A stretch of 64,000 nt of DNA from assembly GCF_051414055.1 (NCBI RefSeq), contig NZ_JBLKNX010000009.1, positions 1 through 64,000 of the forward strand, in the 5' to 3' direction. Source of the stretch: Halosimplex halobium. GTDB taxonomy: Archaea; Halobacteriota; Halobacteria; Halobacteriales; Haloarculaceae. The notes beneath the pieces were generated by a model. The model was given only the letters and a program-made list of their open reading frames with translations, was not told where the DNA came from and did not search any database. The position numbers and the translations under genes were made by a program. Shown here piece after piece: positions 8,504 through 17,007 of the stretch (positions within the stretch are counted from its first letter, which is position 1; every line of letters begins with the position of its first letter).

Positions 8504-9055
8504 ATGGAACTGACGCACTGGGCTCGCGACCACGTCCCGGCCGCGGCGGTGCTGACGGTCGCGTTCGCCGCGCTGTCGGCCGTCTCCGTCGCCGGCGCGA
8601 CGGGGTGGCTCCTCCTCGCCGCGCTGGAGGTCGGCGCGGCGTCGACGCTCGGGACCTTCCTCCCCTTGTTCGCCCTCGGGACCGTTCTCGGCCTCCCGCT
8701 GACCGTCGCCGCCGCGGCCCTCGCAGTCGTCGGGGCGGTCGCGCGGGTTTCGACGACCGTAGCGGCGAAGCGTCGCGCGGCGAGCACGCGTCTCGGTCTG
8801 GTCGCGTCCCGGGTCGAGCGGAATCCGCTCGCGCGCCTCCTGGGCGTCGCCGCCCTCGTCGAGGATCTCGACACCCGCTCGCCCGAACGGCGGGCCGACG
8901 ACCGGATCGAGCGCCTGAAGGAGCGCTACGTCGACGGCGGCCTCTCGGAGTGGGAACTCGAAGAGCGGACGCGGATGGTCCTCGACGAGGAAGGGGTCCC
9001 GCGGGAGGGTCCCGACGAGCTCGACGACCAGTTCCGAGAGACCGAACGGAGCTGA
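8504..9055 (+). CDS. Membrane protein with C-terminal SHOCT-like domain
   Basis: 183 aa. Two hydrophobic helices (AVLTVAFAALSAVSVAG near 14-30, and a longer segment around 60-90) are followed by a polar C-terminal part. The motif RIERLKERYVDGGLSEWEL (about 134-152) matches the SHOCT pattern, a short helical domain common at the ends of prokaryotic proteins and thought to mediate oligomerisation. The ATG at MELTHWARD lies 28 nt after ccttag (8474-8479), as expected for a leaderless start. No enzymatic motif is seen. Confidence 0.75.
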   Translation: MELTHWARDHVPAAAVLTVAFAALSAVSVAGATGWLLLAALEVGAASTLGTFLPLFALGTVLGLPLTVAAAALAVVGAVARVSTTVAAKRRAASTRLGLVASRVERNPLARLLGVAALVEDLDTRSPERRADDRIERLKERYVDGGLSEWELEERTRMVLDEEGVPREGPDELDDQFRETERS

Positions 9056-9218
9056 GTTCGAACACGGCACCCGCATCGGTCCTGCCGTATCCGGTTCGGC
9101 CCGCGGATCGGTCGCCACGCGACAGCCGCCGACCTCGTATCCGATCGCCCGGTACGGCCATGGATATAGCGAGATACGGACAGGGTCGGAGAGCGGATGC
9201 CGGGGCGTTCTCGGCAGG

Positions 9219-10427
9219 TCACGAAGGTCCGTATCGTGTCGAAACCCTGTACCGACGGTAGAGATAGACGGGTATCGTGACGAACCAGGCGACGACTACA
9301 CCGGGGAGATAATACCTGAGTCGCGGGGTCCAGTCCGTCCGTCGACGGACGTGAACCACATCGATCACCAGCCCGACGTAGATGATCGAGTTCACCGCGA
9401 GCATCGCGTACGGAGAGACGACGGCGAAATTGAGAGACAACTGCTGTGTCGCAAGGCCGTACACCACGAGCACGCTTGCCCACTGTGCAACCGCCGTGTA
9501 GACCGCCGCGCCAGCGAGCAGCTCCTCACCTTGTATCGAGGGAGCCATCAGCGGTGAGAGGACGAACGCCGGGGGAGCGATCACCCCCAGCATCAGGAAC
9601 GCGGTCACCGACCACAGCGGTTTCGCGCCGTCGTTCGCCCGGTCGACAGACCGTCCGGACTCCGTGGTTGACGCCGGCTCCCCGTTCGAAGGATCCAGGG
9701 AGGTCTGCCGGTCGGTGTCTCGTTCCGATTCGACGTCTGCCGTCCGGTCCCGAGTCTCCGTCGCTCTCTGCTCAGGTCCCGCTGTGGTGGTTGTCTCTCC
9801 CCGTGCCTGTCCGGTCCCGTTGGATTCTGCCCCGTCTTTCGGAAATTCGACCCGCTGCGTCCGGGCGACGAAGTGGTCTCCGGCGTCGAATTCCACCGCG
9901 CCACCGTCTCGCTGGGCCCTTTCGAACAGCTCACCAGCCATTCGAACCGCGGTATCGTGATTCGGTGAGTAGAGCCAACGGAAGCCGATCGGATCGGTCC
10001 CCTCGTCGTTCCTGATACGGTACAGATATCCGCGGTCGTCGGACGGCCGGAGATAGATCTCGTACCCGTTCCCCTTCGAGAGCAGTGAGACCCCTTCGAT
10101 GTCGCTGTACGGGAGCCGCCAGGAGCCGGCCTGCTGGTCGGCCTCCGCCAGTGGGGCCTCGTACGGATTGTAGATGCCCAGGCTCCGGAGGGGATTGAAC
10201 GGCCCCTTGGAAAAGACGTTGTCGAGCAGATTCTTGGCCGTGCTCTCGGTCGCGGACTGCGCGAAGACCACCTGATCGTCCAGCAAATAGAGTTGTCCGC
10301 GTGAGAAGCTCGCGTCGACCGTCCCTAACTGCTTGATCTCTCTGCCGGCCTGCTTGACAGCTCCGGTTTTCGAGGAGCTATCCGTTATTTCTTCGATTTC
10401 CCCACGAACTTTGTATGGATCGGTCAT
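9219..10427 (-). CDS. Unknown four-helix membrane protein with PH-like N-terminus
   Basis: 402 aa. The N-terminal ~170 residues look like a globular beta-rich domain (GQLYLLDDQVVFAQS, WRLPYSDIEGVSLL, GYEIYLRPSD) of a kind that reads like a PH/GRAM fold. A long low-complexity acidic and Thr-rich linker (about 195-260) leads to four membrane helices (PLWSVTAFLMLGVIAPPAF, the 300-325 segment, YAMLAVNSIIYVGLVI, GVVVAWFVTIPVYLY) and a basic tail. Codon use is visibly less GC-rich than in the neighbours (agatag, ttgtat, gaaatc), which may mark acquisition. No family was recognised and it is an isolated gene. Confidence 0.72.
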   Translation of the reverse strand: MTDPYKVRGEIEEITDSSSKTGAVKQAGREIKQLGTVDASFSRGQLYLLDDQVVFAQSATESTAKNLLDNVFSKGPFNPLRSLGIYNPYEAPLAEADQQAGSWRLPYSDIEGVSLLSKGNGYEIYLRPSDDRGYLYRIRNDEGTDPIGFRWLYSPNHDTAVRMAGELFERAQRDGGAVEFDAGDHFVARTQRVEFPKDGAESNGTGQARGETTTTAGPEQRATETRDRTADVESERDTDRQTSLDPSNGEPASTTESGRSVDRANDGAKPLWSVTAFLMLGVIAPPAFVLSPLMAPSIQGEELLAGAAVYTAVAQWASVLVVYGLATQQLSLNFAVVSPYAMLAVNSIIYVGLVIDVVHVRRRTDWTPRLRYYLPGVVVAWFVTIPVYLYRRYRVSTRYGPS

Positions 10428-10593
10428 TGTCCGTTCGATATACGGACTCCCTTATTTTCTTTCGGCCGCTTCGACGGTTTCCGCCGGCCCTCTCAGCGTA
10501 GTGTCCGCTCGTTCGCTCTGACGGTGGTTTCACCACTGCTCCAACTCGAGGAGGGGCGGAGTTTATTGATCCCGCCGAAAGAAGATGGCTCAG

Positions 10594-10600
10594 TTATTTC
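10594..10600 (+). promoter_or_regulatory. Promoter of the acidic membrane protein gene
   Basis: The box ttatttc ends about 25 nt before the ATG of the 294-aa gene, which is leaderless spacing. A second AT-rich box, gtttattga (10560-10568), lies further upstream. Confidence 0.5.
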
Positions 10601-10624
10601 CGGCGGCTGGCCCAACGGTGAGAC

Positions 10625-11509
10625 ATGGGACGAACGCTGCTGGGGATCGACCTCGACGAGTCGCCCGTCGGCGGGCTCATCGAGGGACTGCTCTCCGACG
10701 AGGACCTGGAGAAACTCACCGACGGCGGCCGCGACGTGGACGAACGCGACGCCGAGGAGTCCGGTGAGGGGACGGGCGACGACGGGACGGATGTCGGCAC
10801 CGACCTGGTCGACGACGCCGTCGACCACGAGGGCGACGACGGGGACGGGGGAACCCAGTCGGAGTCCGGGTCGATCCCGGTGGGGACCAGCGGGGGCAGT
10901 GGCGGCGAGGCGTGGGACTCGCCGAGCCCCGACGGACCCGAACCGGTGCCCTCGCCCGGCGCCGAGGATGTCGACGACGAGGACGGCGGCTGGAAGTCGA
11001 AGCTCCGACCTCTCCTGCTGAAGGGCGCCGCCGCCCTGGCCGTCCTCGCCGTCGTCGCGTTCCTCGCCTATCGCTACCTCGGGAAGGCCAAGTCCGTCGC
11101 GAGCGACAAACTCGGGAGCGACGACGGGACCGACTCGCCGCCGACCACCGACCCGGCCACGGACGACGCCCCCGAGGCCCGCCGGCGAGCGAAGGCGCCG
11201 GACCGCGACGACCGCGAGGAGTTCGCCGACCGCCCCGTCGACGAGACGGTCGGCCACGCCGAGCGCGCGGCGTCGGCCGGCGAGAGCGAAGCGACCGAAG
11301 GGAGCGACGGGGACGAAGCGGACCGGGCGGCCGACGAACGGGACGGCGAACCCGACACGGTCGGGCGGCCGGCCGCCGACTCGGACGTGGGCGCGCTGGT
11401 CGGGCTGGCCGCGCTGGCGCTGGTCGCCGCCGTCGTCCGGAAGTTCGGGGAGGACCGCGAGTACGACCCGCTCGTCGACGGACCGGTCGACGACAGCGAC
11501 GATGAGTGA
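10625..11509 (+). CDS. Acidic two-helix membrane protein, unknown
   Basis: 294 aa. A conserved-looking N-terminus (MGRTLLGIDLDESPVGGLI) precedes a very acidic Gly/Asp-rich region. Then come a membrane helix (LLLKGAAALAVLAVVAFLAY near 129-148), a second acidic stretch, and a final helix (DVGALVGLAALALVAAVVRK near 253-272). The layout suggests an anchored protein with disordered acidic segments. The gene overlaps the next one by 8 nt, implying coupled translation. No family was recognised. Confidence 0.68.
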   Translation: MGRTLLGIDLDESPVGGLIEGLLSDEDLEKLTDGGRDVDERDAEESGEGTGDDGTDVGTDLVDDAVDHEGDDGDGGTQSESGSIPVGTSGGSGGEAWDSPSPDGPEPVPSPGAEDVDDEDGGWKSKLRPLLLKGAAALAVLAVVAFLAYRYLGKAKSVASDKLGSDDGTDSPPTTDPATDDAPEARRRAKAPDRDDREEFADRPVDETVGHAERAASAGESEATEGSDGDEADRAADERDGEPDTVGRPAADSDVGALVGLAALALVAAVVRKFGEDREYDPLVDGPVDDSDDE

Positions 11510-11828
11510 GGACGCCGCGAGCGACCGCGACGACCGGGTGGACGCCGAAGGAGACAGCGACCCGACCGCCGGCCTCGCCGGGCGCGAGGGGTGGCACGTC
11601 GAGGGGGCGGCCGCCCGTGTCCACTACGAGGGCGAGGGCGACCGCTACAGCGTCGAGTACTACGCCCCGAGCGACTGCGTGCTCTACTGGAAGGTCCCGC
11701 CCGAGGACGGCGGCGAGACGGCGGTCCCGGTGGGTCGGGAGACCGTCCCGAACCCGCTGCGCGAGCGCATCCGGATGGACCTCGACGCCGCCGGTATCGA
11801 CCCCGAAATCGAGCGGCGGTCGCTGTAG
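11502..11828 (+). CDS. Small acidic protein, unknown
   Basis: 108 aa, overlapping the preceding acidic membrane gene by 8 nt. A disordered acidic N-terminus of about 25 residues is followed by a compact part containing GWHVEGAAARVHYEGEGD, a VEYYAPSDCVLYWKVP segment and a basic/acidic helix near the end (NPLRERIRMDLDAAGI). It looks like a small alpha/beta domain. Co-translation suggests a soluble partner of the upstream membrane protein, but the function is unknown. Confidence 0.65.
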   Translation: MSEDAASDRDDRVDAEGDSDPTAGLAGREGWHVEGAAARVHYEGEGDRYSVEYYAPSDCVLYWKVPPEDGGETAVPVGRETVPNPLRERIRMDLDAAGIDPEIERRSL

Positions 11829-11933
11829 CGGGTCCGACCCGACGGGCGTTCCGTGACGACTGTGTCGCGAGTCGCGACGGTCCGGTTGGGGACTCCGACA
11901 GGTCTAAGCGGGCCCATCCGGAACCGCACGTGC

Positions 11934-14513
11934 ATGGAGTTTCACGAGGCGGCGGACTTTCTCTTCGATCTGCGACGGTTCGCGCCGCGGCCGGGCCTGG
12001 ACCCGACGCGGGACCTGCTCGGCCACCTCGGCGACCCCCACGAGCGGCTCGCCCCCGTCCAGGTCGCGGGGTCGAACGGCAAGGGCAGCACCGCCCGGAT
12101 GGTCGAGCGGGCGCTGCGGGAGGCCGGGCTCTCGGTGGGGCTGTACACCTCGCCGCACCTCGACGACGTGCGCGAGCGGGTCCGCGTCGACGGCCGGCCG
12201 ATGACGGAGTCGGCTCTGGTGGAGTTCGTCGAGTCGTTCCGCGAGTACGCGACCGACCGGGCGACCGACGGCGACTCGCCCACCTTCTTCGAGACGCTCA
12301 CCGCGATGGCGCTGTGGGAGTTCGACCGACAGGACGTGGACGTGGCCGTCCTCGAAGTCGGGATCGGCGGGACGCTCGACGCCACGAGCGTCGTCGACCC
12401 GATCGCCAGCGCCGTCACCGCCGTCACGCTGGAGCACACCGACCTGCTGGGCGACACGGTCGCGGAGATCGCCCGCGACAAGTCGGGGGTCGCGCCGGCC
12501 GACGCGCCGCTCGTGACCGCCGCGACCGGCGACGCGCTCGCCGCGATCCGCGAGGAGGTCGACGACGTGGTGACCGTGGCCGACGCCGACTGGACCGAGC
12601 CCGACGACCCCGACGTCGTCGTCGAGTACGGCGGCCGGGAGGGGCTGGAGGGGGCGGTGACGGTCGAGGGGACCGGCACCGTCGCCAGCGGGGACGGCGG
12701 CGACGGAGCGGACAGGGGGACCGACGCCGACGGCGACGCGTGGACCGTCGACACCCACCTCCCGCTGCTGGGTGCCCACCAGGCACGCAACGCGGGCGTC
12801 GCGGCGGCGCTCGTCCGGCAGGTGGCCGACCGTCTCGGGACCGACGTGGCGACCGAGGCGATCGAACGGGGGTTCCGCAACGCCCACTGGCCGGGGCGGT
12901 TCGAGGTGATGGACCGCGACCCGCTGGTCGTCCTCGACGGCGCACACAACCCCGGCGGCTGCGAGACGACCGCCGAGGTGCTCTCCACCTTCGACTACGA
13001 CGAGGCCCACCTCGTCGTCGGCGCGATGACCGACAAGGACCACCGCGGGATCGCCGCGGCCTTCGCCGACGCCGACCTCGGCCGGGTCGTCGCCTGCCGA
13101 CCCGACCACGACCGCGCCGAGTCCGCAGAGGTGGTCGCCCGCGCGTTCGCCGGGGAGACCGACGCCGACGTGACGACCCACGAGCCGGTCGCCGGCGCGC
13201 TCGACCGCGCGCTCGACGCCGCCGGCCCGGAAGACGCCGTCGTCGTCTCGGGCTCGCTGTACGCCGTCGCCGAGGCGCGCACCCGCTGGTCGCGACCCAC
13301 CGTCCCGCTCGACGTGGACTCGGTGGCCGACGCCGAGGCGGCGCTGGAGCGGGCGCACGTCCCGGCGGACGACGCGAGCGGCGTTGCGGGCGACGCCGTC
13401 CACCGCGTCCTGCGGACCAGGCTCCGACCGCGCCGCGCCCGCCGTCTGCAGTCCGAACTGCGGGCGCTGGGCGGCGAGGTCGCCCTCTCGGCGCTGGCCG
13501 ACCAGGACGAGGAGCGCGTCGACGCGGTGGCGATGGCGACCCGCGACCAGTTCGAGCGCCTCGCGGACGCGCTTGCCGACCGTTCGGACGACCTGACGCC
13601 GCTGGCCGGCGAGATCCGGACCGCGATCGACGCGTCGCCGACGCCCAACGCGGCAACGCCGACGCCCGACGCCGAGCGGACGGCCGCCGAACGGGGCTAC
13701 CCGTGGGCCGACGGCACCGCGGTCATGGGCATCCTCAACATCACGCCCGACAGCTTCCACGACGGCGGCGAGTACAACACCGTCGCCGACGCCCGCGAGC
13801 GGGCCGAGCGGATGGTCGAGGCCGGCGTCGAGATCCTCGACATCGGCGGGGAGTCGACGCGGCCGGGCGGCGAGGTCGTCCCCGCCGAGGCGGAGAAAGA
13901 GCGCGTCGTCCCCGTGATCGAAGAGATAGCCGACCTCGACGCGATGATCTCTATCGACACGCGCAAGGCCGAGGTGGCCCGCGCCGCCCTCGACGCCGGC
14001 GCGGACCTGCTGAACGACGTGTCCGGGCTCGAAGACCCGGAGATGCGGCTGGTCGCCGCCGAACACGACGTGCCCGTGGTCGTCATGCACAGCATCGAGG
14101 CGCCGGTCGATCCGGAGACGGACGCCGAGTACGACGACGTGGTCGACGACGTTATCGACTACCTCGCCGAGCGTGTCCTGCTGGCGGAGAAGGCCGGGCT
14201 CGACCGCTCGCAGATCCTCGTCGACCCCGGACTGGGCTTCGGCAAGTCCGCCGCGGAGAGCTTCGAACTCCTGGGTCGGCTGGACGAACTCGCCGCGCTC
14301 GGCTGTCCGGTCCTCGTCGGCCACTCCCGGAAGTCGATGTTCGAACTCACCGAGGGCGGTCGCGAGGGCGCGCTCGACGAGACGGTCGCCGGGACGGCGC
14401 TGGCGGCCGAGCGCGGCGCCGACGTGATCAGGGTCCACGACGCCCACGAGAACGTCGCCGCCGTCCGCGTCGCCCAGGCCGCCGCCGACCCCGAGCGGTT
14501 CGCGGAGGAATGA
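11934..14513 (+). CDS. folCP: Folylpolyglutamate synthase / dihydropteroate synthase fusion
   Basis: 859-aa two-domain folate enzyme. The N-terminal part (about 1-430) is FolC: the P-loop GSNGKGST (46-53), LYTSPHLDDVRER, EVGIGGTLDAT and DGAHNPGG are all present; it would add Glu to (dihydro)folate or to dihydropteroate. A linker of about 100 residues, partly Pro/Thr-rich, leads to FolP from about 597: GILNITPDSFHDGG, ILDIGGESTRPG, IDTRKA, NDVSG and GHSRKSMF. FolP joins the pterin diphosphate to p-aminobenzoate. The fusion is known in haloarchaea. The ATG at MEFHEAADF lies about 28 nt after ctaagc. The stop overlaps the methyltransferase start (ATGA). Confidence 0.94.
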   Translation: MEFHEAADFLFDLRRFAPRPGLDPTRDLLGHLGDPHERLAPVQVAGSNGKGSTARMVERALREAGLSVGLYTSPHLDDVRERVRVDGRPMTESALVEFVESFREYATDRATDGDSPTFFETLTAMALWEFDRQDVDVAVLEVGIGGTLDATSVVDPIASAVTAVTLEHTDLLGDTVAEIARDKSGVAPADAPLVTAATGDALAAIREEVDDVVTVADADWTEPDDPDVVVEYGGREGLEGAVTVEGTGTVASGDGGDGADRGTDADGDAWTVDTHLPLLGAHQARNAGVAAALVRQVADRLGTDVATEAIERGFRNAHWPGRFEVMDRDPLVVLDGAHNPGGCETTAEVLSTFDYDEAHLVVGAMTDKDHRGIAAAFADADLGRVVACRPDHDRAESAEVVARAFAGETDADVTTHEPVAGALDRALDAAGPEDAVVVSGSLYAVAEARTRWSRPTVPLDVDSVADAEAALERAHVPADDASGVAGDAVHRVLRTRLRPRRARRLQSELRALGGEVALSALADQDEERVDAVAMATRDQFERLADALADRSDDLTPLAGEIRTAIDASPTPNAATPTPDAERTAAERGYPWADGTAVMGILNITPDSFHDGGEYNTVADARERAERMVEAGVEILDIGGESTRPGGEVVPAEAEKERVVPVIEEIADLDAMISIDTRKAEVARAALDAGADLLNDVSGLEDPEMRLVAAEHDVPVVVMHSIEAPVDPETDAEYDDVVDDVIDYLAERVLLAEKAGLDRSQILVDPGLGFGKSAAESFELLGRLDELAALGCPVLVGHSRKSMFELTEGGREGALDETVAGTALAAERGADVIRVHDAHENVAAVRVAQAAADPERFAEE

Positions 14514-15145
14514 GCGACGAACGCAACCTCGACGAGTGGTCGAGCGAGGTCATGGCGGGCTACGACGACCTGGCCGACGCCTACGACGCCGACCGCAGTC
14601 CCGCGGCGGAACTCCCGCTGGTCGAGGGCCTGGCCGCGGACCTCCCAGCGGACGCCCGCGTCCTGGACGCCGGCTGCGGCGGCGGCCGCGCGGTGCTGGA
14701 GACCCTCGCCGACGAGTACGACGCCGTGGGCGTCGACCTCTCGCCGGAACAGCTGGCGCTGGCCCGCGAGCGCGCCCCCGCGGCGGCGCTCGCCCGCGGC
14801 GACCTCACTCGGTTGCCGGTCGCCGACGGCGCCGTCGACGCGGTGACGGCGCTACACTCGGTCATCCACGTCCCGCGCGAGCACCACGAGCGGGCGTTCG
14901 CGGAGTTCGCCCGCGTCCTCCGACCCGGCGGGCATCTCCTGTTGACCACTGGCGTCGGCGAGTGGGAGGGGCGCAACGACGACTGGCTCGACAGCGGCGC
15001 CGCCATGCAGTGGAGCTTCCACGGCCGCGAGCGGAGCCTCGAACTGCTCGACTCGGTCGGGTTCGACGTGACCGACGAGACCGTCCGCGACGACGAACTC
15101 GGCGGCGGCGAGTGGCTGTTCGTCCGCGCGCGGTTCCGGCCCTGA
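14510..15145 (+). CDS. Class I SAM-dependent methyltransferase
   Basis: 211 aa with a Rossmann-like methyltransferase fold. Motif I is VLDAGCGGGRAV (about 46-57), followed by the acidic VGVDLSPEQLALARER loop, the LPVADGAVDAV segment and RVLRPGGHLLL. This is the UbiE/Methyltransf_11 type. The substrate is unknown. Its start overlaps the folCP stop (ATGA), so it is co-translated with a folate enzyme; that may be functional or only operon packing. Confidence 0.83.
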   Translation: MSDERNLDEWSSEVMAGYDDLADAYDADRSPAAELPLVEGLAADLPADARVLDAGCGGGRAVLETLADEYDAVGVDLSPEQLALARERAPAAALARGDLTRLPVADGAVDAVTALHSVIHVPREHHERAFAEFARVLRPGGHLLLTTGVGEWEGRNDDWLDSGAAMQWSFHGRERSLELLDSVGFDVTDETVRDDELGGGEWLFVRARFRP

Positions 15146-15155
15146 CGGCGGCCGC

Positions 15156-15308
15156 TCAGTTCAGCGTCGGCCGGTCGACCGGGCGGAACCGGTGCCCGCA
15201 GCGCGGGCACTCGACGAGCCGTTCGCCGCCGGTGTCGACTGCCTCGAACGAGCGAGCGAGGCCGGTCTTCCCGCAGTCGGGACACCGGCGGAGGAAGGGC
15301 GGTATCAT
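15156..15308 (-). CDS. Zinc-ribbon micro-protein
   Basis: 50 residues with two CxxC knuckles: C9/C12 in CPDCG and C34/C37 in CPRCG, a typical zinc-ribbon spacing. The chosen ATG (MIPPFLRR) leaves only the ribbon; the frame extends 31 codons upstream into the promoter of the VOC gene with no ribbon-related content. Small zinc-finger proteins of this size are common in haloarchaea and most have no assigned role. Confidence 0.62.
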   Translation of the reverse strand: MIPPFLRRCPDCGKTGLARSFEAVDTGGERLVECPRCGHRFRPVDRPTLN

Positions 15309-15390
15309 CGGGGTCACCGATCGGTAGACGGCCGAGCGACAAGGGTCCGTCGGCGGAACGGCTTTGTCGCGAGGCCTCCTCACGGGAGCC

Positions 15391-15744
15391 GTGAGCGGCA
15401 TCGTGTTCTTCCGGACCGAGGACGAGGCGCGCGCCGTCGCGTTCTACCGCGAGCGGGTCGGCGCCGAGACGTGGCTCGAACAGGACGGCTGTACGATCCT
15501 CCGCCACGGCGACCTGAAGTTCGGCTTCTGCGGGCGCGAGGAGACCGACGACTGCGGGATCCTCACGTTCTACTACGACGACCGCGAGCGCGTCGACGCG
15601 ATGTACGAGCGGCTCGACGACTGCGCGCGCGGTCCGCCGGAGACGAACGAGCAGTACGACATCTACCAGTTCTTTGCCGACGACCCCGACGGCCGGACCG
15701 TCGAGTTCCAGACGTTCCTGCATCCGCTGCCCGACGACGAATAG
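15391..15744 (+). CDS. VOC (glyoxalase/bleomycin-resistance) family protein
   Basis: 117 aa with one full VOC module made of two beta-alpha-beta-beta-beta units: IVFFRTEDEARAVAFYRERV at the front and YQFFADDPDGRTVEFQTFL at the end. The usual DPDG-x-x-x-E(F) turn with a terminal metal-ligand Glu is present. VOC proteins include lyases, dioxygenases and antibiotic-binding proteins, so no substrate can be given. GTG at VSGIVFF was chosen; it lies 27 nt after a weak ctttgtc box. Divergent from the zinc-ribbon gene. Confidence 0.75.
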   Translation: MSGIVFFRTEDEARAVAFYRERVGAETWLEQDGCTILRHGDLKFGFCGREETDDCGILTFYYDDRERVDAMYERLDDCARGPPETNEQYDIYQFFADDPDGRTVEFQTFLHPLPDDE

Positions 15745-15788
15745 CCCGGGGACGGGGCGGGCGGGACGGGACAGGACGGACAGTCTGG

Positions 15789-16847
15789 CTACAACAGTCC
15801 GTAGTCGGCCTGGAGGTCGCGGTAGGTCTGGAGATAGCGTTCGAGGACGGCGTCGTGGTCGAACTCGGCGTACTCCTCGTCGACGGTCAGCCGCTCGAAC
15901 TCGCCAGCGTCGACGATGGCGTCTGCGATCTGCTGGGGGTCGGTCGCGCGGAAGCTGCGTTCTTCCTCCTCGATGAGCTCGTGGGCGCTGGACTCGGCCT
16001 GGTACTCGACGATACCGACGCAGCCGCAGGCCAGCGCCCACAGCAGCTCGGTCGCGAAGTACTCCCGGTAGGCCGTCTGGACGAACGCGTGGGCGCCCCT
16101 GTAGTAGGCCACTCGCTCCGCGCGGTCGCAGGCGCCGGCGAAGGTCACCCGGTCGTCGATCCGCAGATCCCGTACCTGCCGCTCGTACCCCTCGCGCTCG
16201 GGCCCGTCGCCGACGATCGTCGCCGACCACTCGCGGTCGCGCAGCTCGGCGAGTCCCAGCAGGAGACTCTCCAGGTTGGCGCTTTCGTCGAGCGGGTGGG
16301 CGTAGACCACGTCGACTTCCTCGGCGGGGTCGGTCTCCCTGACCGTCTCCATGTCGATGCTCTCGGGGACGACCTGCGTGGCCTCGGCGGTCGCGCCGCG
16401 TTCGCGGACGCGCGTGCGGACCATCTCCGAGGGGCTGACCACCGCGTCCGGGAGGGTGGCGGCGCGGTCGGCGAACCGGGAGTCGTCGACGGACTCGTCG
16501 CCGAACCACTCGACGACGAGGGGCGCCCGGGCGAGCGTGCCGCCGAGGCTCGCGGCGAGGACGCCGACTGGTGGGTCGGGTCGGGCGTGGACCACGTCGG
16601 GGTCCTCGAGTGCGAGCAACGCGGGCAGCCGGACCGCGAAGGAGGTGAGCGCGGGCGAGATGGTGACGCCGCGGTAGGTGACGCCGTCGCGCTCGACGGT
16701 CTCCTCGTCGCCCTCCCAGAACTGGGCGCAGAAGACGGTCACGTCGTGGCCGCGGGCGGCGAGGGTGCGTGCGACGCGTTCGAACCGGCGGGCGCCTTCG
16801 GTGTCGCGATAGTGAGTCGTCTCCATCGAGACGAACGCGACGCGCAT
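15789..16847 (-). CDS. Glycosyltransferase, GT4 family (GT-B fold)
   Basis: 352 aa. The N-terminus MRVAFVSMETTHYRDTEGARR and HDVTVFCAQF are typical of GT4 enzymes that take a nucleotide-sugar donor. The C-terminal Rossmann half has VVPESIDMETV, SATIVGDGPEREGYERQV and VTFAGAC. The acidic E-x7-E motif near EYFATELLWALACGC is in the expected donor-binding place. Acceptor unknown; surface polysaccharide or glycolipid synthesis is plausible, but no other sugar genes are adjacent. The box tcaaaaat (16871-16878, reverse strand) lies about 27 nt upstream of the ATG and supports this start over the longer open frame. Confidence 0.85.
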   Translation of the reverse strand: MRVAFVSMETTHYRDTEGARRFERVARTLAARGHDVTVFCAQFWEGDEETVERDGVTYRGVTISPALTSFAVRLPALLALEDPDVVHARPDPPVGVLAASLGGTLARAPLVVEWFGDESVDDSRFADRAATLPDAVVSPSEMVRTRVRERGATAEATQVVPESIDMETVRETDPAEEVDVVYAHPLDESANLESLLLGLAELRDREWSATIVGDGPEREGYERQVRDLRIDDRVTFAGACDRAERVAYYRGAHAFVQTAYREYFATELLWALACGCVGIVEYQAESSAHELIEEEERSFRATDPQQIADAIVDAGEFERLTVDEEYAEFDHDAVLERYLQTYRDLQADYGLL

Positions 16848-16975
16848 ACGCCGGACGATGGCGGCAGGTATCAAAAATCCCCGCGATCCCTCGGGGGCGA
16901 GCGGGTACGGCCGCCCTACCGCGGCGACCCCTGTGCCCCGCTCCCGAAGTAAGTCGCACCTACCGTGCAACAACG

Positions 16976-16980
16976 CTTAT
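16976..16980 (+). promoter_or_regulatory. Promoter of the Tat-exported protease gene
   Basis: cttat lies 28-32 nt before the GTG start and supports a leaderless transcript. It shares the 160-bp intergenic region with the divergent glycosyltransferase promoter. Confidence 0.5.
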
Positions 16981-17007
16981 CGCCGCCCTGGGGGGATCGG
17001 GCCGGTA

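Noticed and set aside
11904..14447. An 847-codon reverse-strand frame under folCP
   Set aside because: It has no recognisable domain; folCP on the other strand has complete FolC and FolP motifs.
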